Assembly: GCF_003315205.1 (NCBI RefSeq)
Contig: NZ_QNRR01000001.1
Location: forward strand, 1,116,001-1,180,000
Direction: 5' to 3'
DNA from: Roseimicrobium gellanilyticum
GTDB lineage: Bacteria > Verrucomicrobiota > Verrucomicrobiia > Verrucomicrobiales > Verrucomicrobiaceae
DNA length: 64,000 nucleotides
The notes below the pieces were generated by a model that made no database searches, had not been told where the DNA came from, and saw only the letters and a list, made by a program, of their open reading frames with translations. Shown one piece after another: positions 17,419 through 26,002 of this stretch. How positions within the stretch are numbered: the first letter of the stretch is position 1; every line of letters begins with the position of its first letter. A program made the translations under genes and the position numbers.

Positions 17419-20095
17419 CGCGTATTTGGACCGCAACCTCGTCATCTACCGGGGGCTGCAGAAGGGCGGCGCCATCGGTCGTGGATACTCCGTGGAATTG
17501 CCGGACACGGAAAACACCGATCCGGAGTGGTTGATGTCCCTGGAGGACAATCTCCGTGTGTTGCTGCGTCTGGTGCACCCGGACCTCCGTCTTCAGGTAA
17601 CCTGGAGCGTGGATAGCGACTACCGCCACGAGATTGAGCGATACAAGGAGGAGACCGAACGCCTGGGTGGGGACAACTGGTCCATCAAAGCCCGTGAAGA
17701 GCGCTACAACCGGTACGACAAAAAGATCAAGACCCGCCAGCTCCGTCGCGAGCACCTGAATTTTTACTTCACCTCGAAGATCGCCGGCAAGGTGGGGGGG
17801 GCGGGCAGGGCTTATTATGATGAAGTGCTGCAGGCGGCGACACGCGAGCAGTCTGAGCTGGAGGCCGCTTTGCGCGGTCAGCTTACGCCTCTGGGTGGAG
17901 TGGTGACGCCCATGACAAACATGGATCACTTCCAGGAGTTCTACCGCTTCTTCAATCCGAGTGCATTTGAGAACGAGGCCGTGGTGCTGGATGATCTGTA
18001 TGATCCCTCGCAGTCGGTCTGTGACATGTGCTTCAACGGCGATGCCGCTCCGCTGAGCATGAAGTCTTCCATGTTCAAGCTGGACGGCTTTTATCAGGGC
18101 GTCTGCGTGCTGAAGACTCTGCCGAAATTCACCTACATCGGCATGATGCGGCTGCTGACGCAGCTCGACATCATGGACTACCAGATCTCCGTGAACATCG
18201 AGGCGGGCGACGTGGAGAAGGATCGTGTGGAGACCGAATCCCGACTCGCCAAGTATGAGCGTGGGAAGATCACTGCCTCCATTGAGGCCACGATTGCCAA
18301 GCTCCGCACGCGCGTCCGCCGACTGGCGACCAATGAGGTGGTGCCCTACCGCGTGCATCTGCTGGTGCGGGTGTGGGACCGCACGGAGGACGGCTGCAAT
18401 GGCAAGCTCGCGGCGGTGAAGAGTTCCATCCTGAAGCTCGGTGGCGCCCAGGCGTATGAGCCCACGCTGCCCACTTCGGTGAAGAACTACTGGCAGCTCA
18501 CCATGCCCGGCTGGGCGTGGTCACCGTACAATGACTTCAAGCTGTACGTCGAGGATGTGAACCTTGCGGATTTGCTGCCGATTTCCAGCACACCCACGGG
18601 TGACCTGGAGGAAGCGGAAGCAATCTATGACGGTCCGCGCGGTGCTCTCATGGGCTGCGTGACCTTCGTAGGCAAAAAAGGCGCTCAGCGCCCTGAGCAC
18701 GGTATCATGTTTGGTGCATCCGGTGCGGGCAAGAGCGTATTCACCATCGACCTGCTCACGCAGACGGCGCCTTATTATGACTTCACCGCCATCGTGGAGG
18801 AGGGCCTGTCGTACAATCTGTTCACGAGGCTCTACGGTTGTGAACCGATCATCGTGCAGCCGAACGGCAACCTCACGTTCAACTATCTGGACACGCGAGG
18901 GCTGCCCCTGAGTCCAGACCAGCTTGGGGGGGCCACGGCGGTGGCGCACCTCATGGCGGGACCGCCCAAGGATCTCGACAAGGACAGAATCAGACAGGCC
19001 CTTTTGGCGAAGCAGGTGGAGCGCCTGTATCAGGATCAGTTTGAATCGTGGGCCATGCGTCATCCCAATGAACGCTACGAAGCGGCGCGCCGGTGCATGG
19101 TCGCCCAGGAGTGGGGGCTCAAGCATCTTCCTCGTGGCACGACGCTCGCGGATTGCTGGCTGGATTACACGAATGCCTGCATTGAAGGTGACAGCGAAGC
19201 CGCCGGGCTGAAGGAGTTCAATTTCGATCCTGCCAAGGTGGAGGATCTCATGAATGATCCGGGCCAGCGCACGGAGTTGATGTCGCTGGCGTACACCATG
19301 ATGTCTGCGGAGGACATGCCGACGCACGGTCAGTTTGTGGAAATGCTCAATCTGGAGAGCCGCCAACGTCGCGCTCATGAGGATCTGGCATTGCTGCGCA
19401 CGCTGCTGGAACCGTGGGGGAGAAACGGACGTTACGGAGCCATCCTGGATGGCGTCAACAATGTGGACCTCACCAAGAAGGTCGTGCATTTCGAACTCTC
19501 GTTCATTCCCGAATCCGCGAAGGAACTGCGGGATGTCGCGGCCTTCATGATCACCAACGACGTGCGCAAGGAGATCATGCGCCGTCCGCGTAACATCCGG
19601 AAGCGCGTGATTCTGGAGGAACTTTCTGCCTTCCTGGCCATGCCGGATGGCGAGCGCATCACGCGTGAGTACTACGAACGTATGCGTAAGTACTCCACCT
19701 GGGTGTTCTCCATCATCCAGCAGTTCCAGCGCATCAAGGACCACCCCGTTCGTTCTTCGGTGATCGGCAACTCGCGCATCATGTTCATGCTGAAGCAGCC
19801 GGATCAGCGCGACGTGGAGGCGATGTCCCAGGGATTCCGCGTGCCGTCGATCACGAAGCGGCAGGTTGCGGCTTTCCCCGATCCCTCGGAAATGAAGTCG
19901 GACCCGTTTGGCTCCTTCGTGTACTACCACGAATCCACTGGCCGGCCCCGCATTGCCATCGGTAAGCACTATGCTTCCAAGGAGATGATTCTGGCCAGTG
20001 CCACCTCGGGCGAGGCCTTCGAACGCCAGAACCAGCAGCTCAAGCAGTACGACGGCAACGCTTTCAAGATGATCACCGCCCAAGCCCGCCTGTAA
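17402..20095 (+). CDS. virB4: VirB4-like T4SS assembly ATPase
   Basis: An 897-aa ATPase of the VirB4/TrbE/TraC family, the energy source for pilus assembly and substrate transfer at the inner membrane. Walker A FGASGAGKSVF is at about 437-446, Walker B RVILEELSAFLA at about 732-743, and near the C-terminus is a motif like the VirB4 R-x-x-x-K-x-x-Q-x segment (VFSIIQQFQRIKDHP, then NSRIMFMLKQPDQRDVEAMS). The N-terminal 430 residues form the VirB4 N-domain and contain charged, helical sequence (ERYKEETERLGGDNW to RRLATNEVVP). Length is slightly above the typical 800-850. It starts inside the VirB3-like gene. This is the best-supported T4SS component in the window together with VirD4. Confidence 0.95.
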   Translation: MAKIVDAYLDRNLVIYRGLQKGGAIGRGYSVELPDTENTDPEWLMSLEDNLRVLLRLVHPDLRLQVTWSVDSDYRHEIERYKEETERLGGDNWSIKAREERYNRYDKKIKTRQLRREHLNFYFTSKIAGKVGGAGRAYYDEVLQAATREQSELEAALRGQLTPLGGVVTPMTNMDHFQEFYRFFNPSAFENEAVVLDDLYDPSQSVCDMCFNGDAAPLSMKSSMFKLDGFYQGVCVLKTLPKFTYIGMMRLLTQLDIMDYQISVNIEAGDVEKDRVETESRLAKYERGKITASIEATIAKLRTRVRRLATNEVVPYRVHLLVRVWDRTEDGCNGKLAAVKSSILKLGGAQAYEPTLPTSVKNYWQLTMPGWAWSPYNDFKLYVEDVNLADLLPISSTPTGDLEEAEAIYDGPRGALMGCVTFVGKKGAQRPEHGIMFGASGAGKSVFTIDLLTQTAPYYDFTAIVEEGLSYNLFTRLYGCEPIIVQPNGNLTFNYLDTRGLPLSPDQLGGATAVAHLMAGPPKDLDKDRIRQALLAKQVERLYQDQFESWAMRHPNERYEAARRCMVAQEWGLKHLPRGTTLADCWLDYTNACIEGDSEAAGLKEFNFDPAKVEDLMNDPGQRTELMSLAYTMMSAEDMPTHGQFVEMLNLESRQRRAHEDLALLRTLLEPWGRNGRYGAILDGVNNVDLTKKVVHFELSFIPESAKELRDVAAFMITNDVRKEIMRRPRNIRKRVILEELSAFLAMPDGERITREYYERMRKYSTWVFSIIQQFQRIKDHPVRSSVIGNSRIMFMLKQPDQRDVEAMSQGFRVPSITKRQVAAFPDPSEMKSDPFGSFVYYHESTGRPRIAIGKHYASKEMILASATSGEAFERQNQQLKQYDGNAFKMITAQARL

Positions 20096-20166
20096 AAGAG
20101 GCCGATTCGCTCCCAAATCGTAACCAAAACTCCCTGTTTCCGAATTCAACATCAACCACTCCACAC

Positions 20167-20832
20167 ATGAAAGGCACCGCCCGAGTCCTGCTTCTCATAA
20201 TGCCCTTTTATTTCATCTCCTGCTCTGCTGATGGGGGGCCTTCCGGCGCTCTGGTAGGCCTGCTGACGGGCGGTGTGCTCGGAGCCGTGGGCGATGAACT
20301 GCGCAATGACGACGATGAGAACGGCAACTCCAGCGGCTTCTTCGGCGACAACAACAATAACAACAGCAGCAATAACGGGAACAACAACAACAACGGTTCC
20401 GGCAATGGTTCGGTGACGACGGTCACGGGCAGCAAGACCGATACGAATGGTGACGGTGTCATCGATGAAAACGATGCGTCCACCACGACGACGCTGGTCA
20501 ACAACAACGGGAACGGCAACAACAACGACGATGACCTCTTTGACAAGCATGGCGGCCTGATCACCGGCGCCATCGCAGGTGCGGCCGCGGGAGCCATCAC
20601 CGATTCCTTCCGCAAAAAGGAAATCCAGAAAAAGTATGACGAGGGCTATGCGAAGGCCAAGAGTGACTCCATCAAGGAGTTCTACTGGCTGAAGCGCGAC
20701 CTGCAGAAGACCATGAAGGATCAGGAGCCGCCCGTCCAATATCGCTACTACGAAGTTGAAGTTCCGGCCCATACCACGAGCGATGGTGTCTTGATCGACA
20801 AACATCGTCGCGTCATCGAGGTGGTTGAGTAG
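20167..20832 (+). CDS. Asn-rich glycine-zipper lipoprotein with a TSP3-like calcium loop
   Basis: A 221-aa lipoprotein: signal peptide with lipobox FISC, mature N-terminus at Cys19. Two glycine-zipper helices (GALVGLLTGGVLGAVGDEL and GLITGAIAGAAAGAITDSF) flank a low-complexity linker of Asn, Gly and Asp. Inside the linker at residues 92-103 is DTNGDGVIDEND, which fits the D-x-N-x-D-G-x-x-D-x-x-D calcium loop of thrombospondin type 3/dockerin-like repeats. The C-terminus is charged and ends in a beta-rich segment (QYRYYEVEVPAHT). It lies between the VirB4- and VirB5-like genes, where TrbK/VirB7-type lipoproteins can occur. Likely outer-membrane or periplasmic; the role in the machine is inference. 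Confidence 0.75.
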   Translation: MKGTARVLLLIMPFYFISCSADGGPSGALVGLLTGGVLGAVGDELRNDDDENGNSSGFFGDNNNNNSSNNGNNNNNGSGNGSVTTVTGSKTDTNGDGVIDENDASTTTTLVNNNGNGNNNDDDLFDKHGGLITGAIAGAAAGAITDSFRKKEIQKKYDEGYAKAKSDSIKEFYWLKRDLQKTMKDQEPPVQYRYYEVEVPAHTTSDGVLIDKHRRVIEVVE

Positions 20833-20878
20833 GGCAGGACAGTGCGTGCTGTTCAGTCAACTGTTCAAAAACCAAGCC

Positions 20879-21799
20879 ATGAAAACGTCCATTCTTACAT
20901 TGAGCGCCATGCTGGCTCTGCCCGGTCTCGGGTTTGCCGAGGCTGTCTATGACGCTGCCGTGGAACGGCAATTGATCGATGCCAATAAGAGTTTGACGAA
21001 CATCGATACACTCCTGGATTCCATCAACACGGCCATCGGCCAGCAGAAGGACGAGACCAAGGGGCTTCTGGAGGACATCAAAGAGGAAGCCAAGAAAACC
21101 ACGGAACGCCTGGACGATCTCCTGGAGCGCATCGGCAATCCCGCGGATGTGGACATCGGAGACAGGACGGACGAGCTCATTGAGCACGTGAACAACGCCA
21201 GGGACAAAGGTCTCGAGTTTCCCCGCCCGCCTGTGGAAGATCCCGATGATGAATTCTTCAATGACGACGGAGACGGGATGATCAAGTCCATTGGCACCGA
21301 GTATGAATATCAGCCGCCCGGTGGTGGCGATAAGCGGACCGAGCAGCGTGATCGCACAAGGTACATCGGGGAGGCGGAGCAGCTCAAGGCGATCAGGCAG
21401 TACTATGAAGTCCGTGATGCTGCCGTGGAGCGCCGTGCCGCGCTTCTGGACATCCTGGCTGACGTTCTTGATGACATGAAGGACAATACCGATGACTTTG
21501 CCAATCTCGCAAAAAAGACGGCTCTAGTAGAGGTCATTCAGGGGCAGCTTCAAGTTTGCAGCGATGACATCAACAACGCCTTCAACGACACGGCGGTGAA
21601 AGGACTTCAGGTGTATGCCTACAGCCAGGTCAGGTCGAAGGGGGATGCTGAACCCGCCCTTCTGGAAGCGGAAGAGCAGAAGGACAAGCTAGATGAAATT
21701 ATGACCGGCATCTCAGGTGGCGGACCGGCAATTCCTGCCCAGCCCTCGGGCGCTGCACCTGCGTTGGAAGGTTTCCTGCCCTGGCCTGTGCGCAGGTAA
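20879..21799 (+). CDS. VirB5/TrbJ-like secreted coiled-coil protein
   Basis: A 306-aa protein starting MKTSILTLSAMLALPGLGFA with a signal peptide cleaved around FAEA. The mature part is almost wholly helical: VERQLIDANKSLTNIDTLLD to LLEDIKEEAKKTTERLDDLL near the N-terminus and YYEVRDAAVERRAALLDILA further on, with a negatively charged non-helical insert between (PPVEDPDDEFFNDDGDGM). Helical, secreted and encoded just before the VirB6-like protein is the pattern of VirB5/TrbJ minor pilus-tip proteins. The frame is open 18 codons upstream to 20825, overlapping the lipoprotein stop, but the signal peptide fixes the start at 20879. Assignment by layout, not by sequence match. Confidence 0.65.
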   Translation: MKTSILTLSAMLALPGLGFAEAVYDAAVERQLIDANKSLTNIDTLLDSINTAIGQQKDETKGLLEDIKEEAKKTTERLDDLLERIGNPADVDIGDRTDELIEHVNNARDKGLEFPRPPVEDPDDEFFNDDGDGMIKSIGTEYEYQPPGGGDKRTEQRDRTRYIGEAEQLKAIRQYYEVRDAAVERRAALLDILADVLDDMKDNTDDFANLAKKTALVEVIQGQLQVCSDDINNAFNDTAVKGLQVYAYSQVRSKGDAEPALLEAEEQKDKLDEIMTGISGGGPAIPAQPSGAAPALEGFLPWPVRR

Positions 21800-21832
21800 G
21801 CCACTTCTGTTCACAAAACTCCCCCAACTGAC

Positions 21833-22867
21833 ATGAACCTGTTTGTACTTGCCGTCGACATCATCCCTTATGGGATGTCGAACGACGACGTGAAGAACAA
21901 CTTCGCCGCCGCGCTCGCGACGCCATGCGAGCAGATTTATTATGTGCTGCGTCTGTTCACCGTGGCGCTTGCCTTCGCAGGGTTGCTCCAGGCTGCATAC
22001 AAAGTGCAGATGGGCGGCGACCTGTCCGGCTTGGGCACCCAGTTGATCATGACGGTGGTGGTGGCGGCGACCCTGGCGCTCGTGCCTCGTTGGATTCTGG
22101 ACGGCTACATTTTGCTTGGGCCCACTCTGGCGCAAGAGATCGGGGTAGATGTCGAGGGGGTGATGAATGATTTCCTCCGGATGATTGGGGAGAGCCTGGC
22201 GGTTTCCATCGGGTCCCAGGTGGCGAAGATGATGTTAGGTTTCCTATTCCTGGGGCTGATGTTCATCGGCTTCATTGCCATCATCATCATCATCATTGCC
22301 TTCGTCATTGCCATCATCATCTACGTGCTGGTGATTGTTGCCTACCTGTGCCAGATCGCGGCTGTCTATCTTGGCTTGACCATCATGCCGATTTTCCTGG
22401 GCATGCTGCTCTTCGACAAGACGCGGGAGACGGGCTTCAAGTATATCATGGGCATGGTTGGCGTTCTTTTCTGGCAGTTGGGTTGGGGTTTGGGTTTCTT
22501 CGTGATCAATGAAACGATTGGCTCGCTGAACGACTCTGTTACCAGTGTATCCACGCTGGGGGCCATCAACTTCGTGTTCGGCGGCATCGTGAGTGCAGCG
22601 CTTTGCCTGACCCAGGCGCTTCTGATGTGGGCGGTGCTCACCAAGGCGCCCAAGATCATCTCGGCAGCCATTGTCTCCGGCTCACAGATTGGCTCGGCCA
22701 TGGTGTCCGCGGGTGGCTCGACGATGATGGGTTTCACCTCAGGGGCTGCTTCAGGCGCTGCGCAAGTTGGCATGATGGTGGCGACAAGTGGGGCTTCTGC
22801 ACCGGCATCTGCCGGATCCGCAGCCAAGGGTGGAGCTTCGATCGGTAGTGGCGGTGGCGCCAAATGA
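21833..22867 (+). CDS. VirB6/TrbL-like polytopic T4SS membrane protein
   Basis: A 344-aa protein with about six hydrophobic helices. A periplasmic N-terminus with EQIYYVLRLFTVALAFAGLL is followed by a very hydrophobic Ile-rich stretch (IAIIIIIIAFVIAIIIY, encoded by ATC repeats near 22280), and the central W-Q-L-G-W-G-L-G-F segment is reminiscent of VirB6/TrbL. The tail is Gly/Ala/Ser-rich (about 290-344), common in TrbL proteins. Known role: an inner-membrane translocation-channel component contacting substrate. Position between the VirB5-like and VirB8-like genes agrees with the canonical order. Confidence 0.8.
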   Translation: MNLFVLAVDIIPYGMSNDDVKNNFAAALATPCEQIYYVLRLFTVALAFAGLLQAAYKVQMGGDLSGLGTQLIMTVVVAATLALVPRWILDGYILLGPTLAQEIGVDVEGVMNDFLRMIGESLAVSIGSQVAKMMLGFLFLGLMFIGFIAIIIIIIAFVIAIIIYVLVIVAYLCQIAAVYLGLTIMPIFLGMLLFDKTRETGFKYIMGMVGVLFWQLGWGLGFFVINETIGSLNDSVTSVSTLGAINFVFGGIVSAALCLTQALLMWAVLTKAPKIISAAIVSGSQIGSAMVSAGGSTMMGFTSGAASGAAQVGMMVATSGASAPASAGSAAKGGASIGSGGGAK

Positions 22868-22884
22868 TGATGGAAATATTCTGA

Positions 22885-23574
22885 ATGAAATCCTCCTCCG
22901 CACTTTTCATCAGCAAAGATGGTCTCGCGACCTTCTGGTTCCTGCTTGCCGCAGGTGCTGTGGTGGGGGCTGCCTTCTATGTGTACCGTCTTATCAACAA
23001 GACGGCGCTGCGCCCGCAGTACATCATCATGACCAACCCGGATGTGAAGCCGCTGAGCTTTGAGCTCGATCCGGCGAAGCTGGAGGTCCGGGACCGGGAC
23101 CAGACACGGCTGCTGCTGGACTCCGTATTCAACAAGTCTCCTTCCGGGCTGGATGCTGCTGATCGTTGCCGGCGCATGATGTCTGGCACGGCGTGGAAAT
23201 GGGTGCAGACCGAGTTGCTGGACAAGCAGAATGACGCTTTCCGGGACGGACAGATGCACCAGAAGATTGAGGTGGAGAGGATTGATCTTCGCAGGCTGCC
23301 GGAGCAGGGCGCCACCCTGGCCATGGTGAGCGGACAGTTGCTCCGCACCGGTATTCACGAGGGGAGACTCTTCAATGAAGTCTGGGCGGTGAAGGCGGAC
23401 ATCCTCTGGCTGCCCAATACGTCACTGTTGGAGCATGGACGCATTCCGATTATCTGCCACCGGTTCACCTGTCGGGAAACTCCCGTCGCATCCACGCTAC
23501 GGCGGACTCAGGAGGGCGCACCTCCGCTGCCACCTTCAACCAGCACTCCAGCTCCAGACGCCGCGCCCAACTGA
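22885..23574 (+). CDS. VirB8-like protein, first of three tandem paralogues
   Basis: A 229-aa bitopic protein: short cytoplasmic N-terminus, one helix (ATFWFLLAAGAVVGAAFYVY, about 14-34) and a periplasmic domain starting RPQYIIMTNPD. It shares with the next two genes the motif order F-W-F-helix, PQY, QTRL, H-Q-K-I and a final P-x-x-C. This copy is the most divergent: the Y-Y-L-x-P-S segment is replaced by SFELDPAK, and the C-terminal tail after ICHRF is different and Pro/Thr-rich. VirB8 proteins form the inner-membrane/periplasmic scaffold of T4SSs. It ends three bases before the second copy. Confidence 0.78.
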   Translation: MKSSSALFISKDGLATFWFLLAAGAVVGAAFYVYRLINKTALRPQYIIMTNPDVKPLSFELDPAKLEVRDRDQTRLLLDSVFNKSPSGLDAADRCRRMMSGTAWKWVQTELLDKQNDAFRDGQMHQKIEVERIDLRRLPEQGATLAMVSGQLLRTGIHEGRLFNEVWAVKADILWLPNTSLLEHGRIPIICHRFTCRETPVASTLRRTQEGAPPLPPSTSTPAPDAAPN

Positions 23575-23577
23575 TCC

Positions 23578-24270
23578 ATGAAGTCCGTTGTCGATCTCTT
23601 CGTAGTCAAAGACCGCACCGCCATTTTTTGGTTTACTGTGGCGTGTGTCAGCATCGTCTGCAGCGCCATCTTCGTGCAGAGGGTGATCACCGCCGTGCAG
23701 GTGAAGCCGCAGTACGTCATCATGGACTCCACCGGCAGCTACTACCTGGCGCCGAGTGTGGAGTTTGAGAAGGCGCTTGAGCTCCACGCCGCGCAGACGC
23801 GCCTGGCCATGGAGACGCTGTACACCCGCGGCCCGGAAATGCTCACGTTCGAGTCCCGGTTGAAAAAACTCTTCACGCAGGAGGCCAACACCCAGATTCG
23901 CAAGGACCTCCTGAACCCGGATGAGAAGCCCTTCCGTGAACAGCAGATCCACCAGAGCATCCAAATCGAGCAGGCGGGCGTGTACAAGAATCTCATCGAT
24001 CCCCGTGGTCAGGCGGTCACGTTTGCCAAGGGAAAGCTGACGCGTGAAATCACGTTCAAGGGGCAGTCCAAGACGGAGGTGCTGGACGTGGAGGTGTATT
24101 TCTGGTGGCGCATCAACACCCGCATGGCGGACAACGGCTTGTTTCCCACGGTATGCACCAAGTTCAAGGCGTCTGATCCGAAGCGGCCTGGCGAGGTTGA
24201 CGCGGCGGCCGCGACCGCCTCTTCCTCGTCTGCCAAAAACTCATCCTCATCCGCGAAGTCCACCCCATGA
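23578..24270 (+). CDS. VirB8-like protein, second tandem paralogue
   Basis: A 230-aa protein with the same plan: helix IFWFTVACVSIVCSAIFVQ, then VKPQYVIMDSTGSYYLAPS, QTRLAMETLYTRGPEMLTFE, LFTQEANTQIRKDLL, QQIHQSIQIEQ and VYFWWRINTRMADNGLFPTV, then cysteine. It is clearly closer to the third copy than to the first. The last 30 residues are a low-complexity Ala/Ser tail absent from the others. The stop overlaps the start of the third copy (ATGA). Three different VirB8-like chains probably assemble together, since all are translated from one coupled message. Confidence 0.8.
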   Translation: MKSVVDLFVVKDRTAIFWFTVACVSIVCSAIFVQRVITAVQVKPQYVIMDSTGSYYLAPSVEFEKALELHAAQTRLAMETLYTRGPEMLTFESRLKKLFTQEANTQIRKDLLNPDEKPFREQQIHQSIQIEQAGVYKNLIDPRGQAVTFAKGKLTREITFKGQSKTEVLDVEVYFWWRINTRMADNGLFPTVCTKFKASDPKRPGEVDAAAATASSSSAKNSSSSAKSTP

Positions 24271-24884
24271 GAGCCGTCTCCCATCTGTTTCTGGCACGAA
24301 GCAGGGCCGCGGTATTTTGGTTCCTGGTGACTTGCGCCACGATTGGTGGCAGCGGGTACTATCTGCAGTCGCGCATCGCGGATGTGCGCACCCTGCCCCA
24401 GTACGTGTACACGGGTTCGCCGGACATGTATTACCTCACGCCGAGCCTGGACATCGAGACGCCGACGAAGATGCACCAGGCGCAGACCCGATTGGCCATG
24501 GAGACCATGTTCAACCGGGCTCCCTCACGGCTGGATCACCAGGAGAGGCTGCCCAAACTTTTCAGCTACGAGGCCACGCAGGACATCATCAAGGGCCTGA
24601 TTGTTCCGCAGGCCAAAAACTTCCATGAGAACAAGCTCCACCAAAAAGTGGAGATCGGAGAGATCATCGTGAACATCCAGGAGGGCCAGGGTGAGGCCAC
24701 GACGGTGGCGACTGCGCAGCTCGTGCGAGCCGGAGTGACGCCGGAGCAGACGATGATCAATGAAACCTGGTCGGTGAAAATTTTCTTTGAATGGCGCATC
24801 AACCCCGACATCGAAGAGCGCCCCCTGTACCCCACGCTTTGCAACAAGGTTAATTTATTCAGTATGGAAAGGACATTCCCCTGA
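24267..24884 (+). CDS. VirB8-like protein, third tandem paralogue
   Basis: A 205-aa protein: helix VFWFLVTCATIGGSGYYLQ, then LPQYVYTGSPDMYYLTPS, QTRLAMETMFNRAPSRLDHQ, LFSYEATQDIIKGLI, KLHQKVEIGEIIVNI and IFFEWRINPDIEERPLYPTL, then cysteine. It shares QTRLAMET, the Y-Y-L-x-P-S segment and the W-R-I-N segment with copy two. It lacks the low-complexity tail and is the shortest. The next gene starts on its stop codon (TGATG). The domain is about the size of the VirB8 periplasmic NTF2-like fold, but the fold itself is inferred. Confidence 0.8.
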   Translation: MRAVSHLFLARSRAAVFWFLVTCATIGGSGYYLQSRIADVRTLPQYVYTGSPDMYYLTPSLDIETPTKMHQAQTRLAMETMFNRAPSRLDHQERLPKLFSYEATQDIIKGLIVPQAKNFHENKLHQKVEIGEIIVNIQEGQGEATTVATAQLVRAGVTPEQTMINETWSVKIFFEWRINPDIEERPLYPTLCNKVNLFSMERTFP

Positions 24885-25975
24885 TGGATCTCCGACGCGC
24901 TGCATTCATCTTTTCCAGCCTCGTGCTGGGCGCCGTTCTCCCGCCGGCGTCTTTGCAAGGGCAGATTGCCCAAGGGCAGGAACTGATCACGTTGCCGGGA
25001 CGGGATACCATCCATGACCTCACGCTGAACACGCAGGTGGCCACCTCGGTGACCTTTCCTGCGGACATCACCCTGGTCATCGGTTATGGCCTGGTGCTTG
25101 ATGCCGCGGCGGCCCAGGGACTGATGGATGCGGAGGCGGTGGCTGCGGCCACGCTGAAGGATCTCGCGCCCCAACCGGTCACGATTGTGCACTACGCACT
25201 GGCGGCACGCGATACCCTGGTGATGCGCGCCATCCGGCGGGGCACGCCCTGCTACCTCACCGTGCGGTGCGGAGAGCAGATCTATCTCTTCAAGGTGAGT
25301 GCGGGAGACCGTGCCAATGTGGCTGTGCTCGTGACGGATGCCATCGGCTCCGGTACTGCCGTGGAAGTGGCCAAGGAAGACATCGTCAAATCACGCACCA
25401 ACTACAATTCCACGGAGTTGATTGGGATTCTCTCGCGGGCCAAGCAGCGTGACTTCCTGGAGTCGGTGAATCCCGCCCTCTATGAGGGATGGCATGAGCG
25501 GCGGGGCATTTCGCTGAGTTCGGAAAACGGCGGGCTGGTTTCCACCATCACGGAAATCCAGCAGTGGCCGCAGAAGGATGCGCTCGTCTTCCGCACCAAG
25601 ATTGAGAACAAGGGGGCGCACCGCCTGCGCTTCAATCCTTCCGATGTGAAGGTGAGGGCAGGGGATGCCAGCTACACGGCGCAGCTCGCGGACAGCAGTG
25701 GCGTGGTCGAGCCTGGACGCGTGACCTTGCTGGATCTCGTGGTGCAGGGGAATTCCTCCGGGGGGAAGGAACACCTGTCCATCAGCAATGACTTCCGTCT
25801 TGAAGTGGCCGTTGCGACCCAACCTCCGCCCCCGCCCAACGATTTGCTTCCGCCGCCCAATCCGCTTCTCCCCGCCTTGGAGAAGGGTGGCATGGCGCTC
25901 CCGCTTCCTGAAGTTTCCGCGCCCTCCAAGGACGAAATCCGGCTGCCTCTCCCAAATTTCTACGGCGGCAAGTAA
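24884..25975 (+). CDS. VirB9/TrbG-like periplasmic T4SS core protein
   Basis: A 363-aa secreted protein: signal peptide of about 27 residues, then beta-rich sequence. The segment IHDLTLNTQVATSVTFPADI resembles the start of VirB9/TraK/TrbG domains (leading to the TxxxFP strand), and a second domain has LVFRTKIENKGAHRLRFNPSDV, like the C-terminal beta sandwich that docks with VirB7/VirB10. The C-terminus is Pro-rich (QPPPPPNDLLPPPNPLLPAL). At 363 residues it is longer than typical VirB9 (about 270-300). Position between VirB8- and VirB10-like genes supports the call. One-base overlap with the preceding stop. Confidence 0.72.
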   Translation: MDLRRAAFIFSSLVLGAVLPPASLQGQIAQGQELITLPGRDTIHDLTLNTQVATSVTFPADITLVIGYGLVLDAAAAQGLMDAEAVAAATLKDLAPQPVTIVHYALAARDTLVMRAIRRGTPCYLTVRCGEQIYLFKVSAGDRANVAVLVTDAIGSGTAVEVAKEDIVKSRTNYNSTELIGILSRAKQRDFLESVNPALYEGWHERRGISLSSENGGLVSTITEIQQWPQKDALVFRTKIENKGAHRLRFNPSDVKVRAGDASYTAQLADSSGVVEPGRVTLLDLVVQGNSSGGKEHLSISNDFRLEVAVATQPPPPPNDLLPPPNPLLPALEKGGMALPLPEVSAPSKDEIRLPLPNFYGGK

Positions 25976-26002
25976 CCTCGAGCTCAACACACACGCAGAC
26001 CC

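Noticed and set aside
18521-20164. 547-codon open frame antisense to virB4
   Set aside because: No motifs; the opposite strand encodes a clear VirB4 ATPase across the whole stretch.
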